A stretch of 12,912 nucleotides of DNA from SAR202 cluster bacterium Io17-Chloro-G7 (GTDB taxonomy: Bacteria > Chloroflexota > Dehalococcoidia > UBA3495). Both the position numbers and the translations under genes were made by a program. Shown piece after piece: positions 1 to 7,567 of this stretch; the stretch's first letter is position 1; every line of letters begins with the position of its first letter. The stretch covers positions 1 to 12,912 of the forward strand of contig MUCU01000046.1 of the NCBI GenBank assembly GCA_002817055.1, written 5' to 3'. Below the pieces are notes generated by a model, which ran no database searches, was not told where the DNA came from, and was given only the letters and a program-made list of their open reading frames with translations.

Positions 1-122
1 AGAAGGCATCTAATTTCCTTGGCCTGCTCCAATTAGCTTGTGCACTCCTGTGGTACCGCCGACAGTGGCGGCTGCTGTTTTGAGATAGTTTCTTAATTTG
101 TAATCCTTTTCGAGGGGAAGTA

Positions 123-1187
123 ATGGCTCAGACTAAACCTAGGGGCACCCGCCAGTCTGGCGGCAAAGCGACCGCAACCAAAGGAAAAGAAAAAACAAAG
201 GCGTCTGGGCCCTTGCCTGGCAGCCTCACCCCCGAAGATTTGGTGGACATCTTCACCCGGATGGTCTTGGCGCGCACCGCCGACGAGCGGATTTGGGCAT
301 TGAACCGGCAAGGCAAGGTTCCCATAGCCGCATCTTCCCAGGGTCATGAGGCAGCTCAACTGGGGAGCTTGCTGGCGGCGGAAAAAGACGGCCATTGTTT
401 TCTATTCCCGTATTATCGGGACCTAGCTTTGAAGATGTCAGCGGGGCTAACCCCCACCCAGGTAATGAAATCATTCATGGGCAAAGCAGGGGAACCGTAC
501 AGTAACGCCAGGCAATTCCCCCTTCAGGGCGCAGACCTTCCAAACAATATTATTCAGATTTCCAACGTGGTATCCGCCGGTCTCACCCAGGGTGCCGGAT
601 ACGCTTTGGGTTGCAAGATGTTAGGTGATGAAACCGTAGTTTTGGTCTACTTTGGCGACGGTGGCTCCAGCCAAGGTGAAACCCACGAGGCCATGAACTT
701 CGCCGGAATCCATCATCTTCCTATTATCTTCGTGTGCGAGAATAACCGCTATGCTATCTCCGTGCCGCAGTCCCAGCAGATGGCAATAGACGATATATAC
801 TCCCGTTCTTCAAGCTACGGCTTCCCTGGATTCGCCGTCGACGGTATGGACCTGATCCAGTGCTATGAAGCTACGCGTGAGGCCATCAACCATGCTCGCA
901 GCGAGGGGCCCGTACTGTTGGAAATGAGGGTAGAGCGGTTTATGCCCCACACCACCGACGACGATGATCGGCGTTATCGGCCAGCCGAGGAAGTTGAGGC
1001 AGCCCGCAAACTGGACCCCGTTCTGACAATGGCCAGTGTCCTGGTAGACCAAGGATTGCTCGACCAACAGGAAGTGGAAAATATAAAGGCTCGAGCCCAA
1101 CAAGCCATAAACGAAGCCACTGACGCCGCTGACGCCGCAGAACTTCCGGACGTTTCCACGATTAACGATATGGTCTACGCTCCTTGA
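123..1187 (+). CDS. 2-oxo acid dehydrogenase E1 component, alpha subunit (branched-chain type)
   Basis: This is the thiamine-diphosphate subunit that, with E1 beta, decarboxylates a 2-oxo acid and passes the acyl group to the lipoyl arm of E2 in the cytoplasm. The 354-residue protein shows the ThDP/Mg motif GDGGSSQGETHEAMNFAG from residue 178, closing with ENN at 206-208. The stretch PHTTDDDDRRYR (275-286) matches the phosphorylation-loop region of branched-chain (BkdA/BCKDH) E1 alpha, where PdhA proteins have a SMSD-type sequence. So I favour branched-chain 2-oxo acids over pyruvate, but the substrate is inferred. The first 30 residues form a Lys/Thr-rich, probably disordered extension. The ATG is preceded by GAGGGG with 5-nt spacing. 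It is the first gene of the E1a-E1b-E2-lipB operon; 104 bp separate it from E1 beta. Confidence 0.93.
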   Translation: MAQTKPRGTRQSGGKATATKGKEKTKASGPLPGSLTPEDLVDIFTRMVLARTADERIWALNRQGKVPIAASSQGHEAAQLGSLLAAEKDGHCFLFPYYRDLALKMSAGLTPTQVMKSFMGKAGEPYSNARQFPLQGADLPNNIIQISNVVSAGLTQGAGYALGCKMLGDETVVLVYFGDGGSSQGETHEAMNFAGIHHLPIIFVCENNRYAISVPQSQQMAIDDIYSRSSSYGFPGFAVDGMDLIQCYEATREAINHARSEGPVLLEMRVERFMPHTTDDDDRRYRPAEEVEAARKLDPVLTMASVLVDQGLLDQQEVENIKARAQQAINEATDAADAAELPDVSTINDMVYAP

Positions 1188-1232
1188 CGGAGGTTTGCCG
1201 TTCGCATTATTCCAAGTAATCGATAAGGTCAA

Positions 1233-1245
1233 CCCATGTCATGGG
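1233..1245. repeat. Short inverted repeat between E1 alpha and E1 beta
   Basis: CCCATG-T-CATGGG is a perfect 6-bp inverted repeat in the 104-bp gap between the two E1 genes, 46 bp before the E1 beta start. It could be an operator half-site pair or chance. No terminator-like T run follows, so it does not obviously end the E1 alpha transcript. The gap is unusually wide for two obligate subunits of one complex. Confidence 0.3.
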
Positions 1246-1280
1246 ATTATGATTAATTGGCTTATAAAAATTACCTAACT

Positions 1281-1286
1281 GGGAGG
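1281..1286 (+). promoter_or_regulatory. Ribosome binding site deciding the TTG start of E1 beta
   Basis: GGGAGG lies 5 nt before the TTG at 1292. The protein read from this TTG begins MPVITVIEAVREA, the expected family N-terminus, so the non-ATG start is well supported. Confidence 0.8.
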
Positions 1287-1291
1287 CGGCT

Positions 1292-2275
1292 TTGCCAGTA
1301 ATCACCGTCATTGAAGCTGTTCGGGAAGCAATCCGGGAAGAGATGCAGCGAGACTCCAAAGTTTTCGTGTTGGGCGAAGACGTAGGCAAGCGGGGCGGCG
1401 TTTTCCTGGCAACCCAAGGCCTTATCGACGAGTTTGGCGAGTCTCGAGTGATGGATGCCCCCTTGGCGGAGGCCTCTATCATGGGAATTGCCTTGGGCGC
1501 GGCCTTCCGGGGGCTCCGGCCTATTCCCGAAGTGGAGTTTGCCGATTTCGTCTGGCCCACGGTCAATCAACTCATTGGCGAGGCAGCCCGCACCTGCTAC
1601 GGCACCAACGGCGCTGTCAGTGTGCCCTTGGTGGTTCGCATACCTTACGGCGGCGGCATAAGGGGAGGACTGTTCCATTCGCAAAATGTGGAGACCCATT
1701 TTTTCCACACGCCCGGTCTAAAGGTCGTCACTCCGGCAACGCCATACGACGCCAAAGGTTTGCTGAAATCCGCTGTCCGAGACGACAACCCGGTGGTCTT
1801 TCTCGAGCACAAAAAGACCTATCGTTTGGTCCGGGGCGAAGTACCGGAAGGTGAATACACCATTCCACTGGGTGTTGCGGACGTAAAACGCCTTGGTAGC
1901 GATATGACGATTGTCTCCTATGGATTGACGCTTCATTATTGCCTGGAAGCCGCCGAGCAGGTTTCCGGAGAGGGGATTAATGTCGAGGTCGTAGACCTGC
2001 GCACTTTGACACCTTTGGACACCGAGACCGTGCTGAAGTCGGTAAAGAAGACCGGAAAACTCCTTATCGTCCATGAGGATAATGTAACCGGAGGTGTCGG
2101 CGCCGAGATTGCGGCCTTGGTCGCCGATCAAGCTTTTGAATACTTGGATGGTCCCGTCTCCCGGCTCTGTGGCCTAGACGTCCCCACCATGCCCTTTGCC
2201 CTGAACCTGGAAGAGGCGTATATGCCCGATACCGAGAAAGTGGTCCAAGCCCTGCGTAAATTAGCAGCATATTAA
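1292..2275 (+). CDS. 2-oxo acid dehydrogenase E1 component, beta subunit (branched-chain type)
   Basis: Partner of E1 alpha in the alpha2-beta2 E1 decarboxylase. The 327-residue length is normal for the family. The protein has the N-terminal pyrimidine-binding region (VFVLGEDVGKRGGVFLATQG, then DAPLAEASIMGIALGAA) and the C-terminal transketolase domain (EVVDLRTLTPLD, then HEDNVTGGVGAEIAAL). EHKKTYRLVRGEVPEGEY followed by PLGVADVKR resembles BkdAB-type beta subunits, in agreement with the alpha subunit. The start is TTG with a good GGGAGG site. The stop is 17 bp before the E2 start, which indicates co-transcription and probably coupled translation. Confidence 0.94.
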   Translation: MPVITVIEAVREAIREEMQRDSKVFVLGEDVGKRGGVFLATQGLIDEFGESRVMDAPLAEASIMGIALGAAFRGLRPIPEVEFADFVWPTVNQLIGEAARTCYGTNGAVSVPLVVRIPYGGGIRGGLFHSQNVETHFFHTPGLKVVTPATPYDAKGLLKSAVRDDNPVVFLEHKKTYRLVRGEVPEGEYTIPLGVADVKRLGSDMTIVSYGLTLHYCLEAAEQVSGEGINVEVVDLRTLTPLDTETVLKSVKKTGKLLIVHEDNVTGGVGAEIAALVADQAFEYLDGPVSRLCGLDVPTMPFALNLEEAYMPDTEKVVQALRKLAAY

Positions 2276-2292
2276 ATCCTGGCGGTGTTCCA

Positions 2293-3690
2293 TTGCCTGT
2301 AACCATAGAACTTCCCCACGTCGGCGAATCCGTAGTCGAAGGCACCATCGGCAAGTGGCTGAAAAAGCCAGGAGACATGGTCCAACGCTACGAGCCGTTG
2401 GTGGAAGTGATAACCGATAAAGTAACCATGGAAGTGCCTTCGCCGGTGACCGGAGCGTTGCTCCGGGTGTTGGCTGAAGAAGGCGAGACAATCCCCATGG
2501 GTGCGCCCATCGCTGAAATGGAATCGGACGAAGCGCCGCCGGCAACTCCCCCTGCGCCCACCCCAGAGTTGATTTCTATGGGATCCCAAGATTCAGCGAC
2601 TCAAGCTCCGGCAACGCAAGCTGCGCCGATTCAATCCTCACCTCAACGCAGCGTAGGGACCACCGGCTACCTGGTAAAAAACACGGCGCCCGTAGGACCT
2701 ACCGGCGGCGGTCCGGTCGAAGAGGCCCCCCCAGAATTTGTCCCGGAAGATGCCCCGGAATTTGCGCAACCAGCGGCTGCCCCAGTTAGCCAAGGGGTTC
2801 GTCTTTCGCCCGCGGTCCGGCGATTGGTAAAAGAGCATGGGATTGAAATTGGCCAGGTCCAAGGGACTGGGATGGGTGGCCGCATCACCCGTGACGATGT
2901 CCTTAAATACATCGAGTCCGGACCAAAACCCGCAGCGGCTGCGCCTGTGGCCGCTAGGCCCGCAGCGCCCGTACCGGCCTCCCAGCCGCAGGAAGACGAG
3001 GAATATGTACCTCTCACACCGATCAGGCGAATGATTGCCGAGGCTATGGTCAGAAGCATCACCGAGATTCCCCACGCTTGGAGTTCCATCGAAGTCGACG
3101 TCTCCGGCTTGGTGTCTTTCCGTGCCCAAATCCGGCACGGGTTTCAAGAACGGGAATGCGTGGAATTGACCTATTTACCCTTCATCATGAAAGCCGTGGT
3201 GGAGTCGCTGAAAGAGCACCGCACACTCAACGCCTCTTGGGGCGGCGACAAAATCATCCTCAAGAATAGAATTAATCTTGGAATTGCTGTAGCTGCTAAT
3301 GAGGGGTTGATCGTACCAGTCATCCACGACGCTGACCGCATGAGCATTGCGGGTTTAGCCCGGGCATTAAGCGATGTTGCCCAGAGGGCCCGCCAACGCA
3401 AGTTGACCTTGGTCGATGTGCAAGGGGGCACCTTCACCTTGAACAACACCGGCGCTTTGGGTTCCACCGTGTCTCAACCCATCATCAACCCTCCCCAAGC
3501 TGGGATTATGACCACCGAAGCGATTGTAAAGCGGCCCGTGGTGCGTGACGACGCCATCGCCATCCGGTCCATGATGAACCTTTGTCTGTCCTTCGACCAC
3601 CGAATCAACGACGGAGCGGAGTCCAGCGGGTTCTTGCAAGCGGTTAAGGCTCGTTTAGAAGCCATTGGCCCGGAAACGTCCATTTACTAA
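2293..3690 (+). CDS. 2-oxo acid dehydrogenase E2 component (dihydrolipoamide acyltransferase, branched-chain type)
   Basis: Core acyltransferase of the complex: it accepts the acyl group on its lipoyl arm and transfers it to CoA. The order is the classic one. A lipoyl domain covers residues 1-76, with the lipoylated lysine at K43 in TDKVTMEVPSP. An Ala/Pro-rich linker follows to about 165. The peripheral-subunit-binding domain is at 169-208 (LSPAVRRLVKEHGIEI, GTGMGGRITRDDVL). A second Ala/Pro linker leads to the catalytic domain at about 238-465. The active-site motif is DHRINDG with H436 and D440, fitting HxxxDG. IPHAWSSIEVDV and NASWGGDKIILK point to the BkdB subclass. Only one lipoyl domain is present. 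The start is TTG with a weak GGCGG upstream, and the family N-terminus supports it. Confidence 0.94.
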   Translation: MPVTIELPHVGESVVEGTIGKWLKKPGDMVQRYEPLVEVITDKVTMEVPSPVTGALLRVLAEEGETIPMGAPIAEMESDEAPPATPPAPTPELISMGSQDSATQAPATQAAPIQSSPQRSVGTTGYLVKNTAPVGPTGGGPVEEAPPEFVPEDAPEFAQPAAAPVSQGVRLSPAVRRLVKEHGIEIGQVQGTGMGGRITRDDVLKYIESGPKPAAAAPVAARPAAPVPASQPQEDEEYVPLTPIRRMIAEAMVRSITEIPHAWSSIEVDVSGLVSFRAQIRHGFQERECVELTYLPFIMKAVVESLKEHRTLNASWGGDKIILKNRINLGIAVAANEGLIVPVIHDADRMSIAGLARALSDVAQRARQRKLTLVDVQGGTFTLNNTGALGSTVSQPIINPPQAGIMTTEAIVKRPVVRDDAIAIRSMMNLCLSFDHRINDGAESSGFLQAVKARLEAIGPETSIY

Positions 3691-3739
3691 TTCTTTCAAC
3701 ACAGCCTTTCTACACAGCCTTTTTACTGAGCCTGAACTT

Positions 3740-4492
3740 GTGCCTACAGTCCCCGTCTGCCAAGCCGCCCACGTGGGCACACTGGAATACCAGCAAGCCT
3801 GGGATCTTCAACTTCGCTTAGCGCAAGAGATCCGCGAGGGTCACCGTCCCAATACTCTGTTGCTATTGGAACATCCTCCGGTTTACACCAAAGGGCGATT
3901 GAGCAAGACCGAGCATCTGCTCCTCACCCCGGAAGCGCTACAAGAAAAAGGAATCACCATTTACGAGACGGACCGGGGGGGTCAGGTTACCTTCCATGGT
4001 CCGGGACAGCTTGTAGCCTATCCAGTGGTAAATCTGAGAGAGTGGGGTGGCCCAGTCAAGTACGTGCGTACTTTGGAGCGCATCATCATAGATACCCTGG
4101 CGGATTTTGACGTGCGTGCTGGCAATGTTGAGGGATTGACTGGGGTGTGGGTGGACGATGCTAAAATCGCAGCCATTGGGGTGAAGATCAGCCGCGGCGT
4201 GGCCTACCACGGGCTGTCGTTAAACGTGAATACTGACCTTTCCTATTATGACTATATTGTTCCCTGCGGCATTGAGGACCGCGGGGTGACCTCGGTCTCT
4301 ACTGTCTTAGCGGCCTCAGTCGAGATGGAGCACGTTAGGTACAGCCTAACTTATCATTTTGGCCAAGGCATGGGCTTTAAGATGGTGGAAGCCGACCTCT
4401 CCCTGGAGCTAGCTGCCCATAATCCTGGATTCTTTGGGAAGGGTTTGGGGAACCCTTTCTTGCAAGAAAGGGTTCCCCAACGCCCCTCCTAA
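3740..4492 (+). CDS. lipB: Octanoyl-[acyl-carrier-protein]:protein N-octanoyltransferase LipB
   Basis: LipB moves octanoate from acyl carrier protein to the lipoyl-domain lysine of enzymes such as the E2 encoded just upstream. LipA then adds sulfur. I chose the GTG at 3740, which gives about 250 residues; the same frame is open back to a TTG at 3665 that would overlap E2 by 26 bp and add 25 atypical residues. Family motifs numbered from the GTG are RGGQVTFHGPGQLVAYPVV (79-97), AKIAAIGVKI with catalytic K142, and VPCGI with catalytic C176. The Lys/Cys dyad has the spacing of the family. The last ~20 residues (GKGLGNPFLQERVPQRPS) are not family-like: they are the translation of a 36-bp palindrome (4445-4480). 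The natural LipB end would be near SLELAAHNP. Confidence 0.93.
   Translation: MPTVPVCQAAHVGTLEYQQAWDLQLRLAQEIREGHRPNTLLLLEHPPVYTKGRLSKTEHLLLTPEALQEKGITIYETDRGGQVTFHGPGQLVAYPVVNLREWGGPVKYVRTLERIIIDTLADFDVRAGNVEGLTGVWVDDAKIAAIGVKISRGVAYHGLSLNVNTDLSYYDYIVPCGIEDRGVTSVSTVLAASVEMEHVRYSLTYHFGQGMGFKMVEADLSLELAAHNPGFFGKGLGNPFLQERVPQRPS
4445..4480. terminator. Perfect 36-bp palindrome inside the lipB 3' end, probable transcription end hairpin
   Basis: TTGGGGAACCCTTTCT-TGCA-AGAAAGGGTTCCCCAA is self-complementary over all 36 bases, centred between 4462 and 4463. Broken pairing extends outward (TTTGGG near 4433-4438 with CCTAAA near 4488-4493). A short ACTTTTA follows on the plus strand. There is no long T run on either strand, so classical intrinsic termination is only moderately supported. 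The hairpin lies between the convergent lipB and amidohydrolase genes, where it could block read-through in both directions. Its codons form the last residues of LipB. Similar GGGGAACCC...GGGTTCCCC hairpins are dispersed in some bacterial genomes, so a repeat family is an alternative. Confidence 0.6.
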
Positions 4493-4499
4493 AAAACTT

Positions 4500-5123
4500 T
4501 TACCTCTCCAGCTTCAGCAACTGGGCGGCGTTGTCCCCCATTATGGCCGAAACTTCCGCTTCCGAGAAACTGATTCCTTTTTCTCGGGCCGCCTGGGCGG
4601 GCTCGCTGATCGCTTTCGCCCAATCAGCTTCAGGCATAAGCAACGTTAAAGCCGGGTAGTCGCTGCCCCACATGATGTGCTTGGCGCCCACGGTGTCGAT
4701 TAGAGATCGCAGCGTCGAGTAAAATACCAGGGGCCGCAACCTGGCCATCGGCTGCCATCCGGAAATGTCCAGATAGACGTTGGGAGCCACCGAAGCTACC
4801 CCTGCTGCCTCTTGCCACCAAGCGCTCAGCCCGGCATGAGCCAGAATAATATCCAGGTCCGGAAAGTCGGCAGCCACATCGTCAACGTACACCGGCTGGC
4901 AGTGGCGGCTATACAATGGTTTGGGCTCGGGACCAGTGTGGAACATCACCGGAATTCCCAACTCCATGGCCTTTTCGTACATCGGATAAACCATCCGCTC
5001 ATTGGGGAAGAATCCGGCCGCCGGATGAATTTTCAGTCCCACCATGCCCAACTCGGTCACCGCCCGCTCCAATAGCTCCACAGCATTGGACCGTCTTGGG
5101 TCGAAGCAGGCAAAGGTTATCAT
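4500..5123 (-). CDS. Amidohydrolase_2 family protein, C-terminal two thirds (split gene)
   Basis: This 207-residue ORF carries most of a TIM-barrel metal-dependent hydrolase of the amidohydrolase_2 (ACMSD-like) type: FACFDPRR near the start, LKIHPAAGFFPN (30-41), MFHTG with H62, ILAHAG with H96, and MWGSDYPA with D155. It lacks the N-terminal HxH metal ligands, which lie on the partner ORF 5120-5428 in another frame. The ATG overlaps the partner's stop as ATGA. No proper Shine-Dalgarno sits before this ATG. Adding one base at the junction (GG to GGG) would give an uninterrupted ...HRIG-MITFACFDPRR... as expected for the family. So it is either a sequencing or real frameshift, or two coupled ORFs. 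The substrate is unknown. Confidence 0.85.
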   Translation of the reverse strand: MITFACFDPRRSNAVELLERAVTELGMVGLKIHPAAGFFPNERMVYPMYEKAMELGIPVMFHTGPEPKPLYSRHCQPVYVDDVAADFPDLDIILAHAGLSAWWQEAAGVASVAPNVYLDISGWQPMARLRPLVFYSTLRSLIDTVGAKHIMWGSDYPALTLLMPEADWAKAISEPAQAAREKGISFSEAEVSAIMGDNAAQLLKLER

Positions 5124-5428
5124 CCTATCCGGTGCTGCCCAGCCACCTGGGCGTGGATCAGGTGCTGCTCCCAGATGCCCATGGTTGACTCTTTGAACGC
5201 CGGGACCAATCCCCAGTCCACTGGCATGATCATTACCTTTTCCACCTGGGCCGAATCCAAGTCGGCGATGAGGCGGTCACCCGTCAGGTCCCAAATATCG
5301 GGCAGACGCTGGCGTACCCGATCCTCGCTTCGGCCCGTCTGCACCGCTGCCAGGCGGGTAAAGCCGTCCCAAAATGCTTTGCCCGGTACTTCCTCACCCA
5401 TCAGGTGAGCGTGGATATCGACTATCAT
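5120..5428 (-). CDS. Amidohydrolase_2 family protein, N-terminal third (split gene)
   Basis: From the ATG at 5428 this 102-residue ORF starts MIVDIHAHLMG, with the HxH pair (H6, H8) that binds the catalytic metal in amidohydrolase_2 proteins. It continues through ADLDSAQVEKVMIMPVDWG and EQHLIHAQVAGQHRIG, then stops at a TGA overlapping the ATG of the C-terminal part. The frame is open further upstream (to 5497), but GGAGG 7 nt before the 5428 ATG and the family N-terminus fix the start there. Joined with the downstream ORF it makes about 309 residues, the usual length for the family, with every metal ligand present. It is transcribed divergently from the aminotransferase. Confidence 0.82.
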   Translation of the reverse strand: MIVDIHAHLMGEEVPGKAFWDGFTRLAAVQTGRSEDRVRQRLPDIWDLTGDRLIADLDSAQVEKVMIMPVDWGLVPAFKESTMGIWEQHLIHAQVAGQHRIG

Positions 5429-5538
5429 TTGGAAACCTCCCCTGCCCGTTCTATATCCAAGACAGTGTAAACCACGGTCCAAGACCAGAAAAGACATTCA
5501 AGCACCCCCTCAACCGCAAAGACGCAGGCGGAATATCT

Positions 5539-5568
5539 TTGACACTCCAACACCCCCGTTGCTACAAT
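5539..5568 (+). promoter_or_regulatory. Sigma-70-like promoter for the aminotransferase gene
   Basis: TTGACA (5539-5544) and TACAAT (5563-5568) are separated by 18 nt, a near-consensus housekeeping promoter. Transcription would start near 5575, leaving a leader of about 55 nt before the ATG at 5630. It lies in the 200-bp gap between the divergent amidohydrolase and aminotransferase genes. Confidence 0.7.
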
Positions 5569-5629
5569 CCGCTGGCTTGGCAGGCGTCAGAGCGCAGGCT
5601 CGGCGGCGAATATCAAAAGGGGTAAGCAC

Positions 5630-6814
5630 ATGCCAATCTCAGATAAGGTCAGGGGTTTCGTAGAGCAAGGCGGCTGGATACGCCGCATGTTCGAGGCTGG
5701 AATCACGTTGAAGGCCCAGTACGGCGAAGACAACGTTTTCGACCTTTCCCTTGGCAACCCCGTCGTTGAGCCACCGGAGGAGTTTCACCGTGAGTTGCGG
5801 CGATTGGCCGAGCAGCCCATTAAAGGGATGCACCGCTACATGCCCAATGCGGGCTATCCCGAGACCCGGCAGGCTGTGGCCGAGGGGCTGGCTACCGAGA
5901 CCGGCTTGGCCATGACCGCAGGCGACATCATTATGACCTGCGGTGCCGCAGCGGCTATTAATGTGGTACTTAAGACCATTCTCAATCCGGGAGAGGAAGT
6001 CATTATCCTCTCCCCCTACTTCGTGGAGTACGGCTATTACGTGGACAACCACGGAGGTGGGGCCGTAGTGGTACCGACCACCGAGGAATTTTTGCCGGAC
6101 ATGGCTGCGATAGAGACAGCCATTACGCCAAAAACCAGGGCTTTGATCGTAAACTCGCCCAACAACCCCACGGGTGTGGTTTACACTTCGGACCACCTAG
6201 CCGCTTTGGGCGATCTGTTGAGCCGCAAACAGATCGAGAACGGGACGGAGATTTTCATTATTAGCGACGAGCCTTACCGCCGAATAATTTATGATGGCCT
6301 CACCTACCCTCAAGTCCTGCCCCATTATAGGAATTCGGTAGTGGTTACGTCCCATGCCAAAGACCTAGCCCTACCCGGAGAGCGCATCGGTTACATTGCC
6401 ATAAACCCCGAGTATCCGGAAAAAGAGGAGTTGGCCAATGGTCTGACTTTCTGCAACCGTACTCTCGGCTTTGTCAACGCTCCTGCTCTCATGCAACATC
6501 TGGTCCGCTCTCTGCAAGGAGTTAGCGTCGACGCCAGCGACTATCAGCGGAAGCGGGATTATCTTTACGGGCACCTGACGGAGTTGGGATACTCGGTGAT
6601 CAAGCCTCAGGGAGCATTCTATCTGTTCCCCAAGTCTCCGGTGGAAGATGATGTGGCCTTCGTGGACGCTTTGCAGGAATGCAACGTTTTGACCGTGCCC
6701 GGCCGAGGGTTTGGCACGCCGGGCTACTTTAGGATTTCCTACTGCGTTGAGGACTCGGTACTGGAAGGGGCAATCACAGGATTCGCCAAAGCGGCTGAGA
6801 AGTTCGGGCTGTAG
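5630..6814 (+). CDS. Pyridoxal-phosphate-dependent aminotransferase, class I/II (fold type I)
   Basis: A 394-residue transaminase of the aspartate-aminotransferase superfamily, acting on an amino acid and a 2-oxo acid in the cytoplasm. Key parts are FDLSLGNP near the N-terminus, the Gly/Ala-rich cofactor-phosphate segment CGAAAAINVVLKT, NSPNNPTG (175-182), DEPYRRIIYDG with D213 and Y216, the Schiff-base lysine K244 in SHAKDLALPGERIGY, and FRISYC near the C-terminus holding the expected substrate-carboxylate arginine. No residue expected of the fold is missing. The exact substrate cannot be read from the sequence. The ATG has AAGGGG upstream and its own promoter at 5539-5568. It is convergent with the Uma2 gene downstream. 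Confidence 0.92.
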   Translation: MPISDKVRGFVEQGGWIRRMFEAGITLKAQYGEDNVFDLSLGNPVVEPPEEFHRELRRLAEQPIKGMHRYMPNAGYPETRQAVAEGLATETGLAMTAGDIIMTCGAAAAINVVLKTILNPGEEVIILSPYFVEYGYYVDNHGGGAVVVPTTEEFLPDMAAIETAITPKTRALIVNSPNNPTGVVYTSDHLAALGDLLSRKQIENGTEIFIISDEPYRRIIYDGLTYPQVLPHYRNSVVVTSHAKDLALPGERIGYIAINPEYPEKEELANGLTFCNRTLGFVNAPALMQHLVRSLQGVSVDASDYQRKRDYLYGHLTELGYSVIKPQGAFYLFPKSPVEDDVAFVDALQECNVLTVPGRGFGTPGYFRISYCVEDSVLEGAITGFAKAAEKFGL

Positions 6815-6901
6815 CGGCCTGTTGTTCGTGCTGAATTGCAGACGGGGCGTTTTCTAGAAGGCAATATAATCAATGGGGCCGGTATCCATCAGGGACCGTG
6901 T

Positions 6902-7456
6902 TCACTCACTGAAAACTTGGTCAACCCCTAGAGATATGCCCTGCAAAAGGGGAGAGCCTACCATCTCACCCCGCCGGTAGGTCGCTGCTAGGGATAACCC
7001 TTGATCTCCGAGAGTCAATACCCCCACCGTCTCGGCCTCAGGGTCCACAATCCAGTATTCCATTACCCCGTGACGGCCATAGAGGGCTCGTTTATAGCCC
7101 CGGTCATACTCGACGGTTCCCGGTGACAGTATTTCCACCACCAAATCTGGAGCGCCTTGTATATTCGCGTCGGTGATGATGCCTGACCGCTCGTTGGATA
7201 CGAAAAGAATATCGGGTTGGGCAACGTCGTGGTCGGACAGAATAACGTCCAAAGGCGCGAACCAAAGCCGACCTATATTCCGCAGACGCACAAAGTGGTT
7301 TAGTACCATAAAAAGTTGAGCCGCTATGGTTTGATGGCGGCTATTAGGTGAAGGAGCCAAGATCATCTCCCCGTCCAGAAGCTGGAACCACTTATCGCCG
7401 GGCAAAGACATGTAGTCCTTTAACGTGAATTTCAGCCGGGGATTTGGTTGGGCCAT
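6902..7456 (-). CDS. Uma2-family protein (DUF820, PD-(D/E)XK nuclease-like)
   Basis: The protein has 184 residues from the ATG at 7456, which has AGAGG 7 nt upstream. The frame is open to 7561, but those extra residues do not look like the family. The fold-defining parts are FQLLDGEMILAPSPNSRHQ (24-42), AQPDILFVS with D82, PDLVVEILSPGT with E108, and YKRALYGRHGVMEYWIVDP with K122. D82, E108 and K122 match the PD-(D/E)XK-like catalytic pattern predicted for Uma2/DUF820. The cellular role of the family is unsettled: it is often annotated as an endonuclease and occurs in many copies in cyanobacteria and Chloroflexota. It lies 111 bp downstream of the MFS gene on the same strand, with no obvious functional link. 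Confidence 0.88.
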   Translation of the reverse strand: MAQPNPRLKFTLKDYMSLPGDKWFQLLDGEMILAPSPNSRHQTIAAQLFMVLNHFVRLRNIGRLWFAPLDVILSDHDVAQPDILFVSNERSGIITDANIQGAPDLVVEILSPGTVEYDRGYKRALYGRHGVMEYWIVDPEAETVGVLTLGDQGLSLAATYRRGEMVGSPLLQGISLGVDQVFSE

Positions 7457-7567
7457 CCGAATACCTCTGCGAAGCAAATCGAACGATACGAGCATTTTTA
7501 TTGTAACAGTAAACGCCCGTGTATCAGCAACGACTGCAGTTTCCCTCATGGCGGCGCCCACAAAATA

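Noticed and set aside
46..83. Terminator of an upstream gene (CCGCC/GGCGG stem near 57-72)
   Set aside because: The stem is only 5 bp, and a run of only four T, interrupted from the stem by CTGCTG, follows; no upstream gene can be identified in the first 122 bases, so I leave it unassigned.
80..106. Promoter TTGAGA/TAATCC before E1 alpha
   Set aside because: The spacer is 15 nt and the predicted start of transcription would remove or crowd the ribosome site.
3665..3739. TTG start of lipB overlapping E2
   Set aside because: It would add 25 residues unlike the LipB N-terminus; the GTG at 3740 gives the usual length and conserved start.
6865..6870. TATAAT promoter box after the aminotransferase
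   Set aside because: No -35 box lies at suitable spacing, and the next gene in that direction is on the opposite strand.
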